Shown one piece after another: positions 14,249-21,657 of a stretch of DNA of 23,302 nt (positions are counted from its first letter, which is position 1; each line of letters opens with the position of its first letter). The DNA is from a virus: IMG/VR virus record IMGVR_UViG_3300037234_000101, positions 1-23,302 of that record. One strand, written 5' to 3'. The translations under genes were made by a program, and so were the position numbers. Below the pieces are notes generated by a model that was given only the letters and a program-made list of their open reading frames with translations, was not told the origin of the DNA and did no database searches.

Positions 14249-14997
14249 CAGACTCCGTAGTTCGTGTCAGGAATATTCCAGTAATCCAAGTAACGATAAC
14301 CCGTGCGGTTAATGAGGCTGAGCACGGGGGCGCCTTGGTCAATTGTGAAGCGTTGTCCAAAGGCCACGTTGAAATCGCGCATAGCAGCGGCGCTGTCAAA
14401 CCCCTTGACCTCTAACCACTTGGCTTTCGCCAGATAGTAGGTCAGGTAGTTGTCCAGCAACATGATATCCCCATTCTTAGTGGCGATGTTCTTGTATAAG
14501 CCACTGTCATCAGCATCTTTTACCCAGCCCTGGCTGATGTACTCCATCGTTATCGTTTGCTCTTCGGCCGGTGGGCTTTTGATTTCCCACTTGTTGCCCT
14601 TTATCCGCCAGAGGAGCCGGGTAACAAAATCCGCAGTACGGACTGTAACCCTTTGCCAATCTTGCGATAATACGGGGCCAATCATAGGCAACTGCTGGCT
14701 GACATTCCATTGACTCTGGTCCTTAAAGGCAAAGAAATCCTCGGGTAAGTCGACGAATATACTGGACTCCGGGGGTTGTTCCGTTGCCTGTATGGTAGTG
14801 CTGAATGTGGTGAGCATCTGCTGCCAGTCGTGCATACCGAGCAAGTCAGTACCTGCCTGATTTACAGACTGCACCATCTGCTGCACAGCGGGGTCGTTTG
14901 AACCTACTGCGTCCGTTACGTTAGGAAATCCCACCGCAGAAAGTGTACGGTTGACTACGTCCAGTAACGATTCATCCCGTGTAATTTGAAAAGCCAC
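14248..14997 (-). CDS. head-tail adaptor / tail tubular protein A-like
   Basis: A 249-residue protein that starts at GTG 14997 behind GAGGAGG, which lies inside the last codons of the upstream gene. The N-terminus (LLDVVNRTLSAVGFPNV at 11-27), the DLLGMHDWQQM segment at 51-61, the VDLPEDFFAF strand and the C-terminal IPDTNYG fit the tail tubular A/adaptor family that forms a 12-fold ring between portal and nozzle. Its length is close to that of known members. Adjacent to the nozzle gene, as expected. Confidence 0.78.
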   Translation of the reverse strand: MAFQITRDESLLDVVNRTLSAVGFPNVTDAVGSNDPAVQQMVQSVNQAGTDLLGMHDWQQMLTTFSTTIQATEQPPESSIFVDLPEDFFAFKDQSQWNVSQQLPMIGPVLSQDWQRVTVRTADFVTRLLWRIKGNKWEIKSPPAEEQTITMEYISQGWVKDADDSGLYKNIATKNGDIMLLDNYLTYYLAKAKWLEVKGFDSAAAMRDFNVAFGQRFTIDQGAPVLSLINRTGYRYLDYWNIPDTNYGV

Positions 14998-15636
14998 TTA
15001 TGCCTCCTCGTCAATCCCCACCGACATAGGCGTTACCACTTCGTCAGGAACCTTCTCTACCACAGACTGACCCGCCAGCATTGCCGCCACCTGCTTTTTC
15101 AGGAGCTCGATTTCCTCGTCACGACTGGAGAGCTTATCCTCCAACTCCTGGGCATTGACCCCACGGTTAGCGGCGTCAAGGTAGTCCTGCGCCTTCTGTT
15201 TATCCGTCTGGAAACCCATGAAATTCTGACCGATGGCGTCGGCTGCTGTGGCAAGCTGCTCCACAGTATGAATCTTGAAATGCCGGTACTCCTCGACTCT
15301 CCCTTCGGGCATCCACGGCAGCAACTTCAAGGGAGTGCCCACCTGTTGCTCGGACTTGCCCTGCTTGAATAGATGGTACCTGCTGGCGAACCGCTTGAGA
15401 TCCAGATCCCGAATAGGGCGGTCAACCTTACTCAGCTTGTTGCCGGGGGCCTGGATGGTAATCCAATCTTGGTCCTTGTAGATAGGCCGCTTTGCCTCGT
15501 TACTGGCGAGCTGGTCAAACACAACCTGTGATCTGAAAACCACAAACAGACGATCATCATAACGCCACATCTGTGAGTTTGTTGCACTTGCTTCGTCTAC
15601 TTCACGAGAATCCATTACATTAGGTGGTGCGCTCAT
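14998..15636 (-). CDS. conserved phage virion-associated protein with C-terminal coiled coil
   Basis: A 212-residue protein. I recognise the central pattern RPIYKDQDWITIQAPG at 50-65, RFASRYHLFK at 82-91 and the HTVEQLA stretch at about 122-128 as a conserved phage protein of unknown role that often lies among structural genes. Residues about 160-192 form a coiled coil (NAQELEDKLSSRDEEIELLK). It starts at ATG 15636 behind AAAGGAA. A head-completion or assembly-chaperone job is possible but not shown. The SD of the following adaptor gene sits in its last codons, so the two are coupled. Confidence 0.68.
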   Translation of the reverse strand: MSAPPNVMDSREVDEASATNSQMWRYDDRLFVVFRSQVVFDQLASNEAKRPIYKDQDWITIQAPGNKLSKVDRPIRDLDLKRFASRYHLFKQGKSEQQVGTPLKLLPWMPEGRVEEYRHFKIHTVEQLATAADAIGQNFMGFQTDKQKAQDYLDAANRGVNAQELEDKLSSRDEEIELLKKQVAAMLAGQSVVEKVPDEVVTPMSVGIDEEA

Positions 15637-15653
15637 TTTATTTTTCCTTTAGG

Positions 15654-16001
15654 TTAGGTGGGACTTAGCTCTGTAATGGCGACTTCACCATTAGCATTCA
15701 ACGGAATGGCGTTAGTTTGTTCAGTAACTGGCCCTGAACCAACAGCAATCCTACCTGCCGCTGTAAGAGGCCAGCCATTTACAAAGATTACTGGCACATC
15801 AAACTCAATAGCCAGGAAACCAAGTGCGACAAAAGGAAGTCCTCTTGAAGTGCCAGTAATGGCGGCGACGCTGTCAACGCCAACAATTCCGTCATTGGTG
15901 ATGGGGATGCCGTTGGTGAAGGTATCGGTGGGACCTTCTTCTACAATGTGCATCAGGCCACCACCGTCGCGGGCTATACCTTCAAGTATCTTGCTAGCCA
16001 T
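15654..16001 (-). CDS. small beta-repeat virion protein
   Basis: A 115-residue protein, starting at ATG 16001 which overlaps the upstream stop (TGATG). It has three related beta-hairpin-like motifs: NGIPITNDGIVGV, VIFVNGWPLTAAGRIAV and NAIPLNANGEVAI. Similar motifs occur in the C-terminal part of the upstream 537-residue protein, so the two gene products probably pack together or share an origin. No cysteine or membrane segment. The opposite strand is also open along almost its whole length, but the operon context supports the - strand. Likely a small head or tail decoration protein; unproved. Confidence 0.65.
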   Translation of the reverse strand: MASKILEGIARDGGGLMHIVEEGPTDTFTNGIPITNDGIVGVDSVAAITGTSRGLPFVALGFLAIEFDVPVIFVNGWPLTAAGRIAVGSGPVTEQTNAIPLNANGEVAITELSPT

Positions 16002-17614
16002 CAGCTGATTAGGGCAGTGGTGAGCATCTTACTGTCTGGGTCAATAGCTCGGCCCCAGTTAAAGAAGCTTAGAGGGGGTGCAACGTATTCGACATTCTGA
16101 GCTCCCAAGTTTGTCACCTGCCATCCACCGACAACGTGGTCGCCTTCCAAGGTATTCTCTATTATCCTCACTCCGTCGTGCCTATGCGCTATTCCTCGAA
16201 TGTACACGCGGTCCATTGCCTCGTCATCGATCACAACGTAGAGTAGTCCTGCGTTAGTATGCGCCGTGCCCGCAATATATACAACATCAGCGGGTAAAGG
16301 AGTGGAGGGGACGAAGAGTACTACTGTACCCACAACACCCTCTGAGGTGAGCAACGTGCCAGCCAAGTGGATATTGTCTCCCAAATCGGTCGACGGAGCA
16401 ATAAGGTTCGCAGCAGTGCCGGTGATAACATACGCGCCTGCCTCTGCACCAATGACTCTCTGGTGCTTAAACGTGACAGCAGTACCAGTAACAGAGTACG
16501 AACCACTGACTGCATCAATGACACTGTGGTGTTGAAGATCGGCAGCAGTACCACTGACTGTATACGCACCACCGACTGCACCGAGTATCCTATTATACTC
16601 AGTATTAGCAGCCGTTCCTGTAACAGAGTACGCTCCTGCCTCTGCGTCGATAGCACCAGCAAGAAGTTTCTTAAGAGTGGCGTCAGTACCTGTGAGAGTG
16701 TATGCCCCAGCAACCGCTGTAAGGATAGAGTTATGTTCGAGATTCGCAGCAGTACCCGTGACTGAATACGCTCCAGCCACTGCATCAATTGCGCTGTGAT
16801 GCTCAAGTCCTGCTGCTGTACCAGAGATGGAGTAAACACCACCGACCGCATCAATGACACTATGATGCTCGGTGTTAGCAGCGGTACCAGAGATAGAGTA
16901 CGCTCCACCAACTGCGTCAAGAATTCTCTGGTGCTTGAAAGTAACGGGGGTGCCCGTAACAGAGTACGCACCACCGACTGCGTCAAGAACAGCACTGACT
17001 GTCGTAGTCGCATCCGTACCACTAATCGCATACGCGCCACTGACCGCGTCAATGACCCTGCTGTGCTTGAAAGTAACAGCAGTGCCAGAGAGAGAATAAG
17101 ACCCACCAACTGCATCAATGAGCCGATGGTGTTCGAGATTAGCAGCAGTGCCCGCAACAGAGTACGTCCCACTAACTGCATCAATTGCGCTATGGTGCTC
17201 AAGACTAGCGTCAGTACCTGTGACAGCATACGCGCCAGCAACCGCACCGAGTATTCGATTATACTCAGTATTGGCAGCGGTTCCTGTGACGAGATACGCA
17301 CCACTGACCGCGTCGATTGCTGAATGGTGTTGAAGATCAGCAGCGGTTCCTGAAATTGTATATGCGCCACTGACTGCATCGAGTACTGAATGGTGCTCAG
17401 TATTAGCATCCGTTCCACTGATTGAATACGAACCACCGGCTGCATCAATAGCCGAATGGTGCTCTGTATTCGCAGCAGTGCCAGTAACAGCATACGCTCC
17501 AGCCTCTGCACTAATCGTAACGGCGACCGCCGCCAAAAAGACGACACGCAGCCTTCTCGAAATAAGCTGGTGTTGGAGTCTATAGACTCCAACACCATGC
17601 GGAAATTTATCCAC
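16001..17614 (-). CDS. virion protein with about 17 tandem 22-residue repeats
   Basis: A 537-residue protein. Residues about 33-408 consist of some seventeen 22-residue repeats with consensus close to AIDAVGGAYSVTGTAANLEHHS; one unit has a 2-residue insertion. Gly-x-Tyr and the (S/T)GT(A/D) turn are nearly invariant, suggesting a stacked beta-strand fibre. Such GxYxxTGT repeats occur in phage structural proteins. Residues 409-537 have three strand-turn motifs (VYIAGTAHTNAG, VYIRGIAHRHDG). The GTG at 17614 is the only plausible start upstream of the repeat, but its ribosome binding site is weak and the first 30 residues include a 30-bp palindrome, so the true start may differ. Probably a head fibre or decoration; I cannot identify the partner. 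Confidence 0.7.
   Translation of the reverse strand: MDKFPHGVGVYRLQHQLISRRLRVVFLAAVAVTISAEAGAYAVTGTAANTEHHSAIDAAGGSYSISGTDANTEHHSVLDAVSGAYTISGTAADLQHHSAIDAVSGAYLVTGTAANTEYNRILGAVAGAYAVTGTDASLEHHSAIDAVSGTYSVAGTAANLEHHRLIDAVGGSYSLSGTAVTFKHSRVIDAVSGAYAISGTDATTTVSAVLDAVGGAYSVTGTPVTFKHQRILDAVGGAYSISGTAANTEHHSVIDAVGGVYSISGTAAGLEHHSAIDAVAGAYSVTGTAANLEHNSILTAVAGAYTLTGTDATLKKLLAGAIDAEAGAYSVTGTAANTEYNRILGAVGGAYTVSGTAADLQHHSVIDAVSGSYSVTGTAVTFKHQRVIGAEAGAYVITGTAANLIAPSTDLGDNIHLAGTLLTSEGVVGTVVLFVPSTPLPADVVYIAGTAHTNAGLLYVVIDDEAMDRVYIRGIAHRHDGVRIIENTLEGDHVVGGWQVTNLGAQNVEYVAPPLSFFNWGRAIDPDSKMLTTALIS
16391..17518 (-). repeat. 66-bp tandem repeat array (about 17 units)
   Basis: The DNA that encodes the 22-residue units. 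Adjacent units diverge at wobble and some coding positions but keep the period of 66 bp, with one 72-bp unit. The array leaves long stop-free stretches in several other frames on both strands, which are not genes. Confidence 0.9.
17568..17597. repeat. 30-bp perfect palindrome
   Basis: Each half is TGGTGTTGGAGTCTA or its exact complement, with no mismatch. In RNA it would form a 13-bp stem with a TATA loop. It lies 17-46 bases after the GTG at 17614, inside the predicted start of the repeat-protein gene. There is no T tract on either side, so it is not a standard terminator. Confidence 0.95.
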
Positions 17615-17631
17615 GCTTCGTTACTTCGTTG

Positions 17632-17880
17632 TTACCCGCCGATGCGCCCCGGACCGACTGCTGTGCGATATTGCTTACGTTTACAGACGTCACACTCGAT
17701 TATCATCATATCGGGTGTCTTGGCATCTGCGTGGGTTTTCCAGAGCGACACAGCGCTCGTGTCCACGTTGCGGCAACAGGCTTTCAGTGCCTTGTTTGCT
17801 TTAATGCCATCGGTGTAGCGGGCTTCCAGGACCGCGTCCTTAACCTTCCGAGATTCTCCAATTTGTACTCTGTCCGGCAT
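17632..17880 (-). CDS. small protein with Cys motif, unknown
   Basis: An 82-residue basic protein with a very good ribosome binding site (AAAAGGAGG, 6 nt before ATG 17880). The C-terminal part holds IIECDVCKRKQYRT, a CxxC at about 63-66, with two more cysteines at 35-36 (KACCRN). This might be a half zinc ribbon. No membrane segment. It sits between genes for small virion proteins and is separated from the repeat-protein gene by 17 bp. I do not recognise it. Confidence 0.6.
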   Translation of the reverse strand: MPDRVQIGESRKVKDAVLEARYTDGIKANKALKACCRNVDTSAVSLWKTHADAKTPDMMIIECDVCKRKQYRTAVGPGRIGG

Positions 17881-17892
17881 GATAGCCTCCTT

Positions 17893-18312
17893 TTATTGTA
17901 TGGTAAAGACCTCAGTTCCAAAGTCCACTGTGAAAGATTCACCGTCGTTAATAGTGACGGAAGAGCCGTGATCCCACCAGGAGATCAATGGATCTGTTTT
18001 GACCCCTGTACTCTGGTTGTAAAGCGCGATGTACTGAAGGGGACCAAACGACCCACCAACAGCAGTCCACGTAACGTCTGACCCCAAAAAGGAGCCGATG
18101 CCACCAGCTTCACTGTAACTGGCCGAAATATCGGAACCGCCAGCGGGATAACCAAACTGCGCTGTGATCTCAGCCAAATCCGCCTTGACGTTATCCAACG
18201 ACGCACTCGGTGCATCATTGCTGGCATAAACGTGGTAAGTGTCGACATTGAGATTATGGACTACTATCCCAAGGTCTCCGACAAAAATTTCAAACTTGTT
18301 GTAAGCAGCCAT
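17893..18312 (-). CDS. small virion-type protein, unknown
   Basis: A 139-residue acidic protein starting at ATG 18312 behind GGAG. It looks beta-rich (FEIFVGDLGIVVHNL, TYHVYASND, SVTINDGESFTVDF) with an aromatic-rich centre (LISWWDHGS) and no cysteines. The pattern of a strand-rich acidic protein in the capsid-to-adaptor gene block is typical of head decoration or minor structural proteins, but I know no specific family. The preceding gene ends 15 bp upstream. Confidence 0.62.
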   Translation of the reverse strand: MAAYNKFEIFVGDLGIVVHNLNVDTYHVYASNDAPSASLDNVKADLAEITAQFGYPAGGSDISASYSEAGGIGSFLGSDVTWTAVGGSFGPLQYIALYNQSTGVKTDPLISWWDHGSSVTINDGESFTVDFGTEVFTIQ

Positions 18313-18327
18313 ATCAAATCTCCACTA

Positions 18328-18774
18328 TTAACCAAACTCTTCCCAGCATACCCAGCCTGAGAGTGTAGGCGTTGCCGCCGTGAACATACCAAATGCGAAC
18401 CCGTCACCGGCATTCGCTCTGGGCCTCGTTTCCGGCGTGTAAACGTGCCCGACAGGGCCGAGCTGTTCCCATTGCCAATCCATGAGTCCTCCGCCGCCCG
18501 CACCTGGGGTCGTATCCTCAGTACGGAAAGTAGCAGTTACCGCACTAAAACGCTCATCGGCAAGTTCCTCAGTACCAGGAGCAACACCCCCAGTTCCCGC
18601 AGCCGTAATTCTATGTAGATCGACGTTAATTATGGCAGCCGCGATAGCAGCACTTGTGATCTCAAAGCCATGCAAAAGAATCGGACTACCAGAACCGGCA
18701 ACTACTGACCAAATATCCTGAGTTACATCTGAGGCCAGCACTACATTAAATTTTTGATAAACAATTCTACCCAT
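18328..18774 (-). CDS. small virion-type protein, unknown
   Basis: A 148-residue protein. I chose ATG 18774, 8 nt after GAGG, over a GTG at 18780 that directly abuts the ribosome binding site; the start lies 2 bp after the upstream stop. It has hydrophobic beta strands (IVYQKFNVVLASD, PILLHGFEITSA), a helix, and a Gly-rich loop (PGAGGGG) before WQWEQLG. No catalytic motif is visible. It belongs to the block of beta-rich genes between capsid and adaptor and is probably a structural protein. Confidence 0.62.
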   Translation of the reverse strand: MGRIVYQKFNVVLASDVTQDIWSVVAGSGSPILLHGFEITSAAIAAAIINVDLHRITAAGTGGVAPGTEELADERFSAVTATFRTEDTTPGAGGGGLMDWQWEQLGPVGHVYTPETRPRANAGDGFAFGMFTAATPTLSGWVCWEEFG

Positions 18775-18776
18775 AA

Positions 18777-20069
18777 TCACATCCTCAAAAGTGTGTCTGG
18801 TCTCTTTGTATAAAACGGAAGAAAGAGAGCAACCTCTTCTACAATCGTGATGTTTGGCGTCTCGGTGATTGTATCTGGAACAGTGTCGTCATACAAAACG
18901 CGGAAGGCGTAGGACACTTCTCTAGCAGCCGGGACGCCCTCAATACTCCAAACATCTTCACGGTTGCCGTTGTCGGCAATATCGGTATCGGTAGTAGAAG
19001 GATTCTGAGCCGCTGTTTCTTCAATCCGCCCGCCGCCGAATGTACCTGACATTCCAGTGAGGCGCGCAGTCGTAGAGCCCGGAGTCGCAGCACCCAGCAC
19101 CATCTGTAATGCTTGCGGACGGTGGAGCGTGATCGCGGCCGAGCCAAATTCATTCGGAATGCTTGTTAAAACAATGATGAACCGCTGTCCTGGGCCGAGA
19201 GTCTGAAGTTCGTCAAGCTCCGCACCGGAGAGCTGGGTCAGGTCGAGATTAATCTGCGTGTCGTTCCAGGTGTTGACCGCCGAGCTGATGTCCACCTCGT
19301 TGGCGCTGCCGGCGAGCGTGTTAGCATCTGACAGGTAGATGGTGCCACTGGTCTGCGTGCTTTCAAAACCCGACCCGTCGACATCAATGTCGGCGTTGTC
19401 CATGTCAAACTCATTCGGGACAATAGCGGTAATGCCGACGCCTGCGTCATGAATAAGCTCACACGCGCAGATCACCTGCCGGTTCGGCGTCGTCCAAGTA
19501 CACTCACACGCTATGGTAGTCGCACCAGCAACTTCGTCATCGGCCAGACTTCCAGTAGCACTTGCGCCAGCTTCTTCTTGCTCGGTTTGTTCTACTAACG
19601 TGCCACCCCAGGCAGCCGTTCCTCCGTTACCCATACCGGCAAAAGCGACAACAATGGCGTTAGCGGCTCCCGTTACGATGTCGCAGGCGGTAAGCGGATT
19701 CGGTGTCGACGACGTTGAACTATCGGTATCGGTGTTCGTCGGTGTGGATTGACCTACTGATTCGTAAGAGGCGGCATGGACTGTTGTCGCTCCTGTGGTA
19801 TTACTGACAGCAATCGCACTACTGCTGGCCGCTTCGATCCCCGCATCATTCAGATAGAATAGTGTAACTCGACAGGGCAGCGCGGGATTAACCTCAATGT
19901 CGACGACCTCGGCCATCGTCTCGCCACCATAAGTGGCGGTGGGCGTACCGAGATCCGAATCTTCTTGTTGAACACCGACGATCAGGCAACGATTAGTCCC
20001 CGCACTAACGGTATAGTTGAAGCCAGAGCTGGTAGCTTGTGCTTCAGCAGCGTCTAATCTCGTACCCAT
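18777..20069 (-). CDS. beta-rich virion protein with IPT/TIG-like domain
   Basis: A 430-residue acidic protein that starts at ATG 20069 overlapping the upstream stop (TAATG). Residues about 1-207 form a beta-rich domain (CLIVGVQQ, VTLFYLND, NAIVVAFAGMG, RQVICACELIH) similar in layout to the 289-residue protein encoded at 20335-21204. Residues about 213-278 resemble an IPT/TIG Ig-like domain (ITAIVPNEF, IDVDGSGF). The C-terminus (about 320-430) carries further strands. Cysteine pairs (ACECTW, CACELI) are unusual for a phage cytoplasmic-assembled protein. Ig-like domains on capsids and tails often help weak adsorption to surface glycans. Role inferred. Confidence 0.68.
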   Translation of the reverse strand: MGTRLDAAEAQATSSGFNYTVSAGTNRCLIVGVQQEDSDLGTPTATYGGETMAEVVDIEVNPALPCRVTLFYLNDAGIEAASSSAIAVSNTTGATTVHAASYESVGQSTPTNTDTDSSTSSTPNPLTACDIVTGAANAIVVAFAGMGNGGTAAWGGTLVEQTEQEEAGASATGSLADDEVAGATTIACECTWTTPNRQVICACELIHDAGVGITAIVPNEFDMDNADIDVDGSGFESTQTSGTIYLSDANTLAGSANEVDISSAVNTWNDTQINLDLTQLSGAELDELQTLGPGQRFIIVLTSIPNEFGSAAITLHRPQALQMVLGAATPGSTTARLTGMSGTFGGGRIEETAAQNPSTTDTDIADNGNREDVWSIEGVPAAREVSYAFRVLYDDTVPDTITETPNITIVEEVALFLPFYTKRPDTLLRM

Positions 20070-20335
20070 TAGGGGGTCCAGCCCTCGTCAGCACGTTCCC
20101 AATAGTTCTGCTTATCCAACTCGACGCGGCTATCCCAAAATTCTTCGCTTTCCACGTTGTTGACGTTACGCTTTCCTGAAGCCTCACCGGGATCATCAAT
20201 CTCAAGATGTTGTTTCCCGTTCCTATCAGTCTCGACCACAACACGAACAATGCCGCTGTATCGCTTCGTGTCGTCTCTGATCGGGTGGTACTCGTAATAC
20301 CAGATAGGTTCGCCTAGTTGCGTCACGTTTCCCAT
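20069..20335 (-). CDS. small hypothetical protein
   Basis: An 88-residue charged protein. I chose ATG 20335, which overlaps the upstream stop (TAATG) and has GGAAGG 7 nt before it; an in-frame ATG at 20353 would add six residues. Residues 1-45 look beta-rich (PIWYYEYHP, SGIVRVVVE), then comes an acidic, Asn/Asp-rich tail with several aromatic residues. No known domain. The gene overlaps both neighbours by one base, so it is translated as a unit with them. Confidence 0.6.
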   Translation of the reverse strand: MGNVTQLGEPIWYYEYHPIRDDTKRYSGIVRVVVETDRNGKQHLEIDDPGEASGKRNVNNVESEEFWDSRVELDKQNYWERADEGWTP

Positions 20336-21204
20336 TACGGCACCTTCCGCCATTCACTCGCTGCGTCCGCAGTTTCCTTGTACTGAAGCTCTCCGGCCTC
20401 TGCATCAGGATCACCAATATACTGACACCCAACTCTTAATTGAGTTATCACCTCTCTTGAGCGATTTATGTCTGCATTCTGAGAGTCGATAGCGACCGCT
20501 CCTGACTCAGTACCGTCTTCGTAAAATCGGAAACTGTCTTGCTCACGATCAACAGTTGAACCCACACGAAGCGCGACAGTGGGACAAAACCATTGCTCTG
20601 TATTGGCTGTATACGCACCCGGGTTTTCAGGGTTGGAAACAGAGAGGTCATACGCAGCCGCCAGCGAAGCTCCATTACCTCCACCGAGAGCAATAACATC
20701 GCCCAAACCACTAGGACTGGTGTATCCAGTCGGAACAGCTATAAATTCCCCGCCTGCTGAATCCCATGTAGCAGAAACGACTACCGTAGAGTCAGCATTC
20801 GTCAGAGTGATTGAGGCTGGATTAGCAGTGCCATCCCCTGAGACTATCGTTGTGGTGGCGTCAATAGGTGTCGTAGTATCCACACCGCTGAACGCGAGCA
20901 TTTGGGCGCAGATACCCGTAGAACCTGCCGTGGGCGTGATGGTGTAGCTTGCAGGCTCACTATCTGCTATGCGCCACCAAACTGATGTACCTGGAGGTGA
21001 AGGTGCGGCACCGCCTGTCTCCTCGTTATCAACAATTTGGTTCCAACCTGTAAGAGTATTGAAACCACCATCGTCACCATCAGCCGTAACACCGAACAAC
21101 AAAAGAAAATCGTCATCATTAACACCGCCGGGAACATTGATGGCAAGAGATGTAGAAGCGGAGGGTGTACCAGCTTCCGTCGCTGCTATAAAGGCGATAG
21201 TCAT
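20335..21204 (-). CDS. beta-rich virion protein, possible adhesin-like domain
   Basis: A 289-residue acidic protein, start ATG 21204 in preference to TTG 21207. The layout (FLLLFGVTADG, then GWNQIV, VWWRIADSE, ICAQMLAFSGVDTTTPIDA, VVVSATWD, CPTVALRVG) is a recurring beta-sandwich pattern of phage and bacterial extracellular proteins and matches the N-terminal domain of the 430-residue protein two genes downstream. After residue about 220 a separate segment (EQDSFRFYEDGTESGA) follows. No signal peptide. Probably a capsid-attached decoration or fibre; binding partner unknown. Confidence 0.66.
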   Translation of the reverse strand: MTIAFIAATEAGTPSASTSLAINVPGGVNDDDFLLLFGVTADGDDGGFNTLTGWNQIVDNEETGGAAPSPPGTSVWWRIADSEPASYTITPTAGSTGICAQMLAFSGVDTTTPIDATTTIVSGDGTANPASITLTNADSTVVVSATWDSAGGEFIAVPTGYTSPSGLGDVIALGGGNGASLAAAYDLSVSNPENPGAYTANTEQWFCPTVALRVGSTVDREQDSFRFYEDGTESGAVAIDSQNADINRSREVITQLRVGCQYIGDPDAEAGELQYKETADAASEWRKVP

Positions 21205-21237
21205 CAAGCAGGTCCATACACGCCCGCTAAATCAGTT

Positions 21238-21594
21238 TTACGCGTTCTCGCTGAGCCACGCATATTGACCGATTTCGATGGTCTTACCAGTATGGTTGTA
21301 GAAACCCGTGGCACCATCTTGAGCACCATCAGCCAACTGAGCATCGGCCTTATGGAAAATTATGTCAGCATCCTCGTTAACATCCTCCAAAATGGGGCCG
21401 GTACCCGTGCCGAGGCGCGCCTGTATCGGCTGCTCACCATCCACGAAACCTAGAACACCGGAGTCCAAGTCACTACCAATGTCCACTTCATCGTACACCT
21501 CTTGAGTGCCGATGCCAATACCGCTGCACAGCCCACCGAGAGGTTGACTGGCATCGGAGTCTTTGATTGAACCCACTTTACCTGTTGCAGCCAT
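21238..21594 (-). CDS. small protein directly downstream of capsid gene
   Basis: A 118-residue very acidic protein (many Asp, Glu, Gly). ATG 21594 follows AGGAGA that lies immediately after the capsid-gene terminator. Strand-like segments include QARLGTGTGPI and KTIEIGQYAWL; the N-terminus is Gly/Ser/Asp-rich. Position after the major capsid gene suggests a decoration or head-stabilising protein, but I see no family signature. Expression would depend on read-through of the terminator. Confidence 0.63.
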   Translation of the reverse strand: MAATGKVGSIKDSDASQPLGGLCSGIGIGTQEVYDEVDIGSDLDSGVLGFVDGEQPIQARLGTGTGPILEDVNEDADIIFHKADAQLADGAQDGATGFYNHTGKTIEIGQYAWLSENA

Positions 21595-21606
21595 CTAATT
21601 TCTCCT

Positions 21607-21636
21607 AAAAAAGTGGGTAGGGGCGAACCCCTACCC
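21607..21636 (-). terminator. strong intrinsic terminator after capsid gene
   Basis: On the - strand GGGTAGGGG pairs perfectly with CCCCTACCC around a TTCG tetraloop, followed by A, C and TTTTTT (21612-21607). This is a textbook Rho-independent terminator with a UUCG loop, 22 bp after the capsid stop. It should lower transcription of the genes further left relative to the capsid gene. Confidence 0.92.
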
Positions 21637-21657
21637 GAAACAACCCACCACCTGAGT

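Noticed and set aside
15658-16008. 116-residue open frame on the + strand opposite the 115-residue gene
   Set aside because: The whole region is leftward, the - strand gene overlaps its neighbour by TGATG, and its protein has a sensible beta-repeat pattern. The + frame is a mirror of that composition.
16391-17518. CRISPR array
   Set aside because: Units are contiguous 66-bp coding repeats without spacers.
16321-17598. 425-residue frame in a second - strand phase and 132/175-residue + strand frames over the repeat gene
   Set aside because: The 66-bp repeat unit lacks stops in these phases, so openness is inherited by every unit. The products are Leu/Arg/Ser-rich with no fold-like pattern.
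16001-17614. Diversity-generating retroelement target
   Set aside because: No reverse transcriptase or template repeat is in the window, and the variation is spread over all units rather than confined to a C-terminal site.
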